Shown: positions 63,521 to 64,000 of the stretch, in pieces | Layout of the letters: each line of letters begins with the position of its first letter | Position numbering within the stretch: position 1 is the first letter of the stretch | NCBI RefSeq assembly: GCF_001540865.1 | Contig: NC_033638.1 | Coordinates: forward strand, 7,258,836-7,322,835 | DNA: 64,000 bases | Origin: Ananas comosus | Lineage: Eukaryota > Streptophyta > Magnoliopsida > Poales > Bromeliaceae | Direction of reading: 5' to 3' | Notes under the pieces: generated by a model | Seen by the model: only the letters and a program-made list of their open reading frames with translations | What the model was told of the DNA's origin: nothing | Databases searched by the model: none | Translations under genes and position numbers: made by a program

Positions 63521-64000
63521 AGGCTACTATACTATCTATAGTACGGGAGCTCCCGTACTATAGTGTAGTTTTCGATCTTCGGGCATTCAAATCAACGATC
63601 CACACTGTTAAAACTGATTTAAGGTATTTAAAGTTTTTAGAAATAAATTTTTATATTTTTTCGACATCGTTTACTTAGTAAATAAATTATGTCAAAATGG
63701 ACGGTGGGAATTGAATACTCTTTAAATTTTGAGTATAGGACTTTTAAATTTAAGATCAAGAATGTTAACCTTAATCTATATAGTTTAAAGTATTTTCTAT
63801 CAAAATTTGAAGAAATTTAGATTCTTCTATACCGTTAAACTCCCGATTCGTCATAATAGCCATTGAAAATTGACAAATTTGAAATGTTTTGATCATAAAG
63901 TAAACTATGTCGAAAAAATATAAAAATTTATTTCTAAAAACTTTAAATATCCTAGATCAGTTTTAACGGTGTGGATCGTTGATTTGAACGCCCGAAGATC
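63521..64000. mobile_element. Long-core MITE-like element, cut by the window end
   Basis: Starts AGGCTACTATACTATC and carries a perfect 28-bp palindrome at 63536-63563 centred on GAGCTC. The core words TTTTCGATC, AATCAACGATCC and TTTTTCGACATCGTTTAC are long class, and the mirrored arm (63940-64000) runs off the window. An N precedes it at 63516. Confidence 0.85.

Overview
The window is nuclear DNA from a flowering plant, almost certainly a monocot. It has AT-rich intergenic DNA, intron-rich genes with canonical GT-AG junctions, GC-rich first exons, abundant (TA)n and (GA)n microsatellites, and many small inverted-repeat DNA transposons. A bromeliad such as pineapple is a plausible source, but that is only an impression. 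Single N bases at 2610, 4384, 49836, 54426 and 63516 mark ambiguous assembly positions.

Layout. 1-3812: AT-rich repeats, a GC-rich patch and several foldback elements. 3813-4337: an isolated C-terminal exon of a REF/SRPP-like (rubber elongation factor / small rubber particle) protein with no 5' exons in view. 5.7-9.5 kb: foldback elements, one carrying a nested PIF/Harbinger-type insertion. 9783-14389 (+): a complete chloroplast ClpR4 gene, resolved into nine coding exons (339 aa). 14.6-27.2 kb: gene-free, with a Tourist-like MITE at 16.1 kb and a dense MITE cluster at 21.9-24.9 kb. 27371-45597 (+): an FHA plus AAA-ATPase gene, resolved into 28 coding exons (1142 aa). 46-54.8 kb: a gene-poor island with a non-autonomous Helitron, a dead hAT transposase, and a long LTR-like insertion splitting a MITE. 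54836-61583 (-): a BTB/POZ-domain gene of 14 coding exons (about 836 aa), with one problematic junction. 61.8-64 kb: more repeats, ending inside another MITE.

The genes are unrelated housekeeping or regulatory loci rather than a pathway: plastid Clp protease core assembly, an Msp1/katanin-clade AAA ATPase with an FHA domain, a BTB adaptor-like protein, and a lipid-droplet/stress protein fragment. The AAA and BTB genes converge on the repeat island between them.

The most unusual feature is a superfamily of inverted-repeat elements, at least 15 copies, embedded in TA/GA microsatellites. The copies share a short terminal box (about GGCTACTAT), then a copy-specific, often palindromic segment repeated at both ends, then one of two conserved cores (long, about 540 bp; short, about 240 bp). 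The core is better conserved between copies than the ends, and the same ends occur with different cores, which suggests modular exchange.
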